A DNA stretch of 64,000 nt from Ciona savignyi. Its lineage: Eukaryota > Chordata > Ascidiacea > Phlebobranchia > Cionidae. The notes below the pieces were generated by a model. The model did not search any database and was not told where the DNA came from. It was given only the letters and a program-made list of their open reading frames with translations. Position 1 is the first letter of the stretch. Each line of letters opens with the position of its first letter. The position numbers were made by a program, and so were the translations under genes. Below, piece after piece: positions 59,501-64,000 of this stretch. Location of the stretch: assembly GCA_000149265.1 (NCBI GenBank), contig CH003423.1, positions 1,037,221 to 1,101,220 of the forward strand, in the 5' to 3' direction.

Positions 59501-62500
59501 TTCCTCTGGCGGTGGGGTGCTGGTCAGTCGATGGGCAGCCCCGCTTGACCCGATTATACCTCTCCCACTGAAACGGTCGTTTCGACCGGGTTGTTTTGGT
59601 TTTTCGCCGAATCGACTGCTGTGATCCGACGAAGTCATAATCATGGTGGCTTGCATGATCGGGTTGGTGGTTGGAACCATAGTGGGAAGCACCAACGAAT
59701 TCGCTTCAGCGTCTTCATTTGATTTCAGAGTGGGGTATGCGGTATGGGGGTTGTAACCCAACCCTGATACTTCTGCTTTTACCATCTCTTTTCCTGGCGA
59801 GGCCGCGTTCGGTTCCCTGTGAACGAGGAAGCTCTCGCTGGAGGAAGATCTTCCGTTCTGCATTGTTCCGTCGTAGTGGGAACCGGTCGCTCCCGATCCG
59901 TTGCTGTTCGGGATCACTCGCACAAACGGTTCTGGGCTCCTGGTGACCTGGCACTCCTCAGACCTCTCGCTGCTGTAGATGTTGGTCGGGGAGCCTATTG
60001 AACCGGGGGAGGTGGAAGATGGTCCTCCCATTCCCTTGGGACTCTGGTGATGCGAAATCGCCAGGGTTTCGTGGATGTCGATCATCTTGGATCGATCTTG
60101 GTCTGCGTTTTTCAAAACTCGCTGCAGGACAAAGTCGAGATTCTTGTTCTTCGACTCGTCCGTGTTCGACTCAGAGTGAACTATTTTGCGGGGTTTCGCG
60201 CCGTTCTTTCTCCGTCGATTTTCTCTTTTAATCTCGGTCTTCGTCGAGAGATTCGGGCAGTTTGTGCTCGATTTCGCTGGGACCTGATTGTCCACTGTGA
60301 TATTAAATTCAGATATTTATATTACTTCTGACTATTTCCCTGAAATTATGAAAACATTTATTCAGATAAAAAAAATACTGTGACCATTTCCACACAGAGG
60401 ATTCGAGAGACTGACATTGTATCAGCGACCTTGACACTTATATACCCAGCAGCGAGATTTTTTCTCTCGAAAATAACAACAACGGTCAGGTTCTACCAAC
60501 GCGATTTTTGCGATCGAGAGAGTAACACCTCCGGCTTTGCACGCTATGCGACTGCTTGATGCCAAACTTGGCGCAACGTGCGGTCGATGTTTAAAGCTTA
60601 CTGCAACTATCTCTCACGCGAGGCAAATACACCCGACCAAGCGCTGTGTGGTCGCACTGCATTCTCTACTCCGGACAATAATTACGCGCCGCCAATGCAC
60701 GCCTAAACTTCGCAGCCAATGATATTCAATCACCGCTGTATAATACTGTACTTCCATGGACGGCCATTCCAAACGAGGCCTTCCAGCGCGGCCGTATCCA
60801 CATTACAGCATCTCGTGTTTCAACTTCCGCATTTCGGGAAGTAAACAAGCTAGTAACTGGCAGACGAGCTGGTCTCAAGAGCCCGATGTGGCGTTCATAA
60901 AGAGAACGAATTTCCCTTCGAAACGTTAGGCAACAAAGAAACGGAAAATGAATAATTTTGAGTCTTGTTTATCGAACTTAACAATTATTGTTGCGGGCGA
61001 CAAAGCCGCCTCTATTAAAAACACGAGATATAAAGTTTCGTTTTGACGACGCGTTGTTTTCAAAACGGCTCTATGGATCGCTTACCCAAGCCTATCCGAA
61101 CAATAACACAAACAAGTATTGTTATATTAACCTTTGTTGCAACAACTACTCGGTCCCAACAAAGGCGTTGTAAATATAACAAACCGCATATACAATACAC
61201 AATAGACATATAATACCTGAATAAAACCGTTACATTCCAACTCAGCTGTACTAACTCGGAAACTGTACGGCACAAAAAAAAACCTTTCGCTCACTGAACC
61301 CAATCTCTGAAATGAGAAAAAAAGAAACCCTGTATGTAGCTTCGGTCGATTACCTTAATGCAGTAACTGGGCAGTAGCCAGTGTCCAGTTATCAGGTACG
61401 TGTACTCGCGCGCTGCTTGTTTACTACCCAACTTGTTGACAAAACAGCAAGGCATCATATACGTCATCCATACAAATGTGATGTGTGCAAGTATAGCGGT
61501 GATTCACAGAAAGAGCGCGTAATTAATTCGGACACCACTGCTGGCGACAACCATTGGTAGAATGATAAGAAATCTTCGAACAAAACGCCAAACCAAATTG
61601 CGCACACAAAACCAACTTAAACCTTAATTTCCTCGAAATAACAGTTCACAGCATGTCATATTAAAAATTCTGCTCAGACGTCTAGATAAAATAAACATAA
61701 TATTCACACTTAAAAAATTGTCATTGTTCTGATTAAACGCTAAAACGACAATACATATGTCGCCGATTAATCTGATCGACACTATTTCTGTCCGCACACA
61801 TGTTTACGTACACATCGATTTACCTTTTTTTCAAGCCTCAATCCACCAACCTCTCTTTCTGTCCCTCTCTCTCTCGATCTCTCTCTCTCTCTCTTTGTAT
61901 TTCTCTTTCTCTCTTTCTCTAATTATTATCTCGAACCCACTGCGATAGTTCATAATTCCCGTTATACAAAGCTAGTCAGCCTCAAACTTACATAGAAATT
62001 TTATGGTAAATCGAAGCGCAACAACTTTATGAAATGAAGCGGAACCTCTAGGCAATGAGTTAAACAATTTAGTCCTGTATTAACGACAAAATCACATCTG
62101 GCACGAGCACGCGTCTCAATTGTACACTCTCTCCCTTTGGGGTTGCTTTTAAGATAGTACAAAGCTCTTCGTTAGCTCATAACACCTCCCTTGGGTTATT
62201 AACTCCATGTAAAAAACATGTAACTCAATAGCTCATGTACTTAGCTAATAATTGCTGTGTATCTTAATAGGAAACACTCCGAACGCTCGGGAACAGACTT
62301 TGTTATCGTAACACCAAACAATAGAATATTCACAAAACAAATTTTCCCACCACCAATTCAAAACACCCAATTGTATGTTGGTTCAGACTGCGACAACAAA
62401 CTCGGCTGCACTTCTAAAGAGTTTTAACAGAAAGGTTATCTGCGATTTGTTTTTGACGCCGGAATTTTCGATTGCTTATACATGAAACTAGACGTTTGAA

Positions 62501-63334
62501 TTGCGGAGTTTTCGCGGCGAAATCGTGTCAGTCAAAATTCTCGGTACATTCCCAACCGTTTCTTAACCTTGCGTGCCAGGTTTCTCTCAAAGAACCACGT
62601 TTGTGTACATTTTGCAACGAAATATCCGAGTCTTCCAACCAGGAAACGCCCGCGAGATTTGGAAGGAATGTTAAACATTACACTAAACAACCAACACACA
62701 TCGTAGGCGACACCAAGAGGAAAACGCCCAACATAAAACCATCCAATTTGCATAACGTAAACACTAAACAATGCTATTTTAATCAAGCTGTGCTATATTT
62801 TATGCGATATCACTGGAAACTACACACCGAAACTGGACCCTTAACGTCGACTGGTTGTTTAAGACGCCATCTAATCAATTTTATTTAGCTAAATAGTCGA
62901 TTAGGTAAACCGGAAGACAATTTCCGGAATATTTATTCAACCCCTGGTATTCGCGGAAAAGGTTTAAGACGTGAAAACTTACTATTTCCTGTCGAACGTT
63001 TTAAGCTTCCCTATGCAATTGACAACTAATACTCTTTACATTATTTTCAATTTAGTCACACTTTCGGACAACTGGATATTTCTTACGTCATTTCCCATTC
63101 GGACGTCACAATGCGCTACTGGCCGAGCTCGGTTGTGCTCGGACGAAAACGGGACGATGATTGAACCAATATAAAACATGCGCTGTGAGATCACTGTATT
63201 TTTCAACACGTATGGCCATATGAGGATGATAATAGAGCAGCTAATAGTGGGTCATAGGAAACAGTGAACTACAAGGGGAGGTCAAGTTACCTCCTGCGAT
63301 AGTGTGGGATCCAGCCGTCTCCATCTTCTTGAAT
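50505..63334 (-). CDS. Composite transcription factor: forkhead domain plus four C2H2 fingers (Ikaros-type C-terminal pair), 14 exons
   Basis: Coding exons: 63291-63324, 59296-60294, 58540-58698, 57976-58260, 57129-57317, 56949-57103, 56657-56891, 56464-56580, 56197-56391, 55845-56120, 55661-55755, 55414-55577, 51136-51199, 50505-50948. They join without a frame break to 1136 aa, starting [11 protein letters not shown]. The forkhead (about 281-379) spans exons 2-3: [44 protein letters not shown], then SNYWTM and RRRRR. Finger 1 (about 628) is CRFC...HARLIH. Finger 2 (about 916) is CGRC...HYRKAH. Fingers 3-4 (1045-1095) read [20 protein letters not shown] and CTICGQ...HLLRGLH with linker HDKVDPFKC, like the Ikaros/Hunchback C-terminal pair that mediates dimerisation. 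A PLDLS motif (1017-1021) is of CtBP-binding type. The middle is Gln/Ala/Ser-rich. Expected role: nuclear DNA-binding regulator. The Fox subfamily could not be assigned. The alternative of two adjacent genes is less likely because no stop, start or phase break separates the halves. Confidence 0.87.
50853..50867 (-). other. PLDLS CtBP-type corepressor motif
   Basis: Five codons in the last exon of the forkhead/zinc-finger gene encode Pro-Leu-Asp-Leu-Ser, 24 residues before the Ikaros-type fingers. PxDLS is the established CtBP-recruiting motif in several zinc-finger repressors, including Ikaros-family members. Binding here is inferred. Confidence 0.6.
51200..55413 (-). other. Large GC-richer intron 12 of the forkhead/zinc-finger gene
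   Basis: This 4.2-kb intron sits between finger 2 and the exons for fingers 3-4. It is visibly richer in CG dinucleotides (for example 51350-51900, 52180-52450 and 53640-53860) than the other introns of the window. No coding exon could be supported in it. An internal promoter or regulatory role is possible. Confidence 0.45.
60295..63290 (-). other. First intron (3.0 kb) of the forkhead/zinc-finger gene
   Basis: It separates the 11-codon first exon from the forkhead exon. Phase 1 at both sides gives Val12. It contains no exon or mobile element I can support, apart from the CT-rich run at 61861-61920. It is a natural place for enhancers, but no known site cluster was recognised. Confidence 0.5.
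61861..61920 (+). repeat. CT-dinucleotide microsatellite
   Basis: Imperfect TC/CT repeats, with a few T and G interruptions, in the first intron of the forkhead/zinc-finger gene. Confidence 0.8.
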
Positions 63335-64000
63335 CTAAAATGAAATAAATATCATTTAGCAATCGAATGCCGTAGATGGGTATGCTGTACAGTGACCGTA
63401 ACATACCCAGTATTGGGCTAATTTTAATCGAATATGTTCACTTGACGAATGTCTGAATAATATATTTCCACAAAAACGGTCTTGATTGATTTATTTAATT
63501 AGTACATGTGGGAAGTTAATCTTAAAATACATATTTTATCGTTAAAGGCATCATTGGAAAACACGCTCTTTAAAAAATTTGACAAGGCGATACTAAACAT
63601 CTAAAGTCTAAACGTTCACCAAAATGGAAAGTAACTTTACCAAAAGATGTCCGATGTCCGGTTAAAATGCGGGTAATATATACTCCGATGTAACGGAAGC
63701 CTTATAATAAACAACACAAACACGGAGGACCGGTAAACAGATGTTTATTTGTTTGTTGTTGTTTTTATGGTTTATGCACGACATTATGCAGTCGAATAAG
63801 TATGTCGTTTGCATATCTATAAAAGGCGTCCAGAAGTCAGCGGAAACGAAACTCGTGCAATAAACTTCCCGACTTTTTTATTGAATAGTCGACATGTACA
63901 CCGCATATGCGCATGCGTCATAATCCCGCGCATTCTTTGTTCTTTGACTTTTTGAAACGTGATTTTTGAATTCTGGAATATACCAAAACCCGGAAGGACA
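63335..64000. other. Region upstream of the forkhead/zinc-finger gene start
   Basis: The AG at 63335-63336 is an acceptor 10 nt before the ATG. What lies beyond is either an outron with promoter (if spliced-leader trans-splicing is used) or an intron leading to an untranslated exon. A GACGTC-free AT-rich stretch, AAAACGGTCTTGATTGATTT near 63474 that recalls the family B SINE spacer, and no open frame are all I see. Confidence 0.4.

Noticed and set aside
60292-60295. A start codon at 60295 for the forkhead exon
   Set aside because: The codon is GTG and is split by a clean CACAG acceptor; the phase matches the upstream 11-codon exon beginning with ATG at 63324.
1-64000. CRISPR arrays, bacterial operons or phage genes
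   Set aside because: No regular spacer-repeat arrays or dense unspliced coding strands exist; all supported genes are spliced animal genes.

Overview
The window looks like nuclear genomic DNA of a tunicate, most likely Ciona. The reasons are: a tyrosinase-related protein gene; a type II transmembrane astacin carrying thrombospondin repeats, an architecture described from ascidian sperm (Tast); many short exons in AT-rich introns; tRNA-derived SINEs; and AG acceptors 7 to 22 nt before start codons, as expected where spliced-leader trans-splicing is used. I assembled exons by hand from splice signals, reading frame and intron phase. Nothing was aligned to a database.

Layout. (1) 1-201 is the last exon of a tyrosinase-related gene that starts outside the window. 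(2) 4222-7232, plus strand, is a complete eight-exon tyrosinase-related gene (529 aa) whose last exon is nearly identical to that fragment, so it is a tandem duplicate. (3) 10195-23402, minus strand, is a 16-exon gene (756 aa) for a type II membrane astacin with TSP1 repeats and a calcium-loop-like C-terminal region. Its introns are full of mobile DNA: a piggyBac-like TTAA element, a hAT MITE, a satellite-like array and SINEs. (4) 25419-38970, minus strand, is a 19-exon gene (2094 aa) for a membrane protein with a signal peptide, four FN3-like domains, a 1130-residue Ser/Thr-rich mucin exon, a ZP domain, a furin site, a TM helix and an NPAY tail. (5) 38971-50504 is an 11.5 kb stretch with no gene I can support; it holds a 3'-chimeric U6 snRNA pseudogene and a tRNA-SINE cluster. 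(6) 50505-63334, minus strand, is a 14-exon gene (1136 aa) that joins a forkhead domain to four C2H2 fingers, the last two of Ikaros C-terminal type, with a PLDLS CtBP-type motif. Every junction keeps frame and phase.

The most unusual item is the forkhead/Ikaros-type composite transcription factor. The second is the neighbouring pair of a sperm-type membrane astacin and a ZP-mucin protein on the same strand 2 kb apart; a gamete-interaction role for that pair is an inference. The tyrosinase-related gene should act in melanin synthesis in larval pigment cells, and a tight cluster of four GGATTA-type (Otx-like) sites lies about 260 bp upstream of its start.
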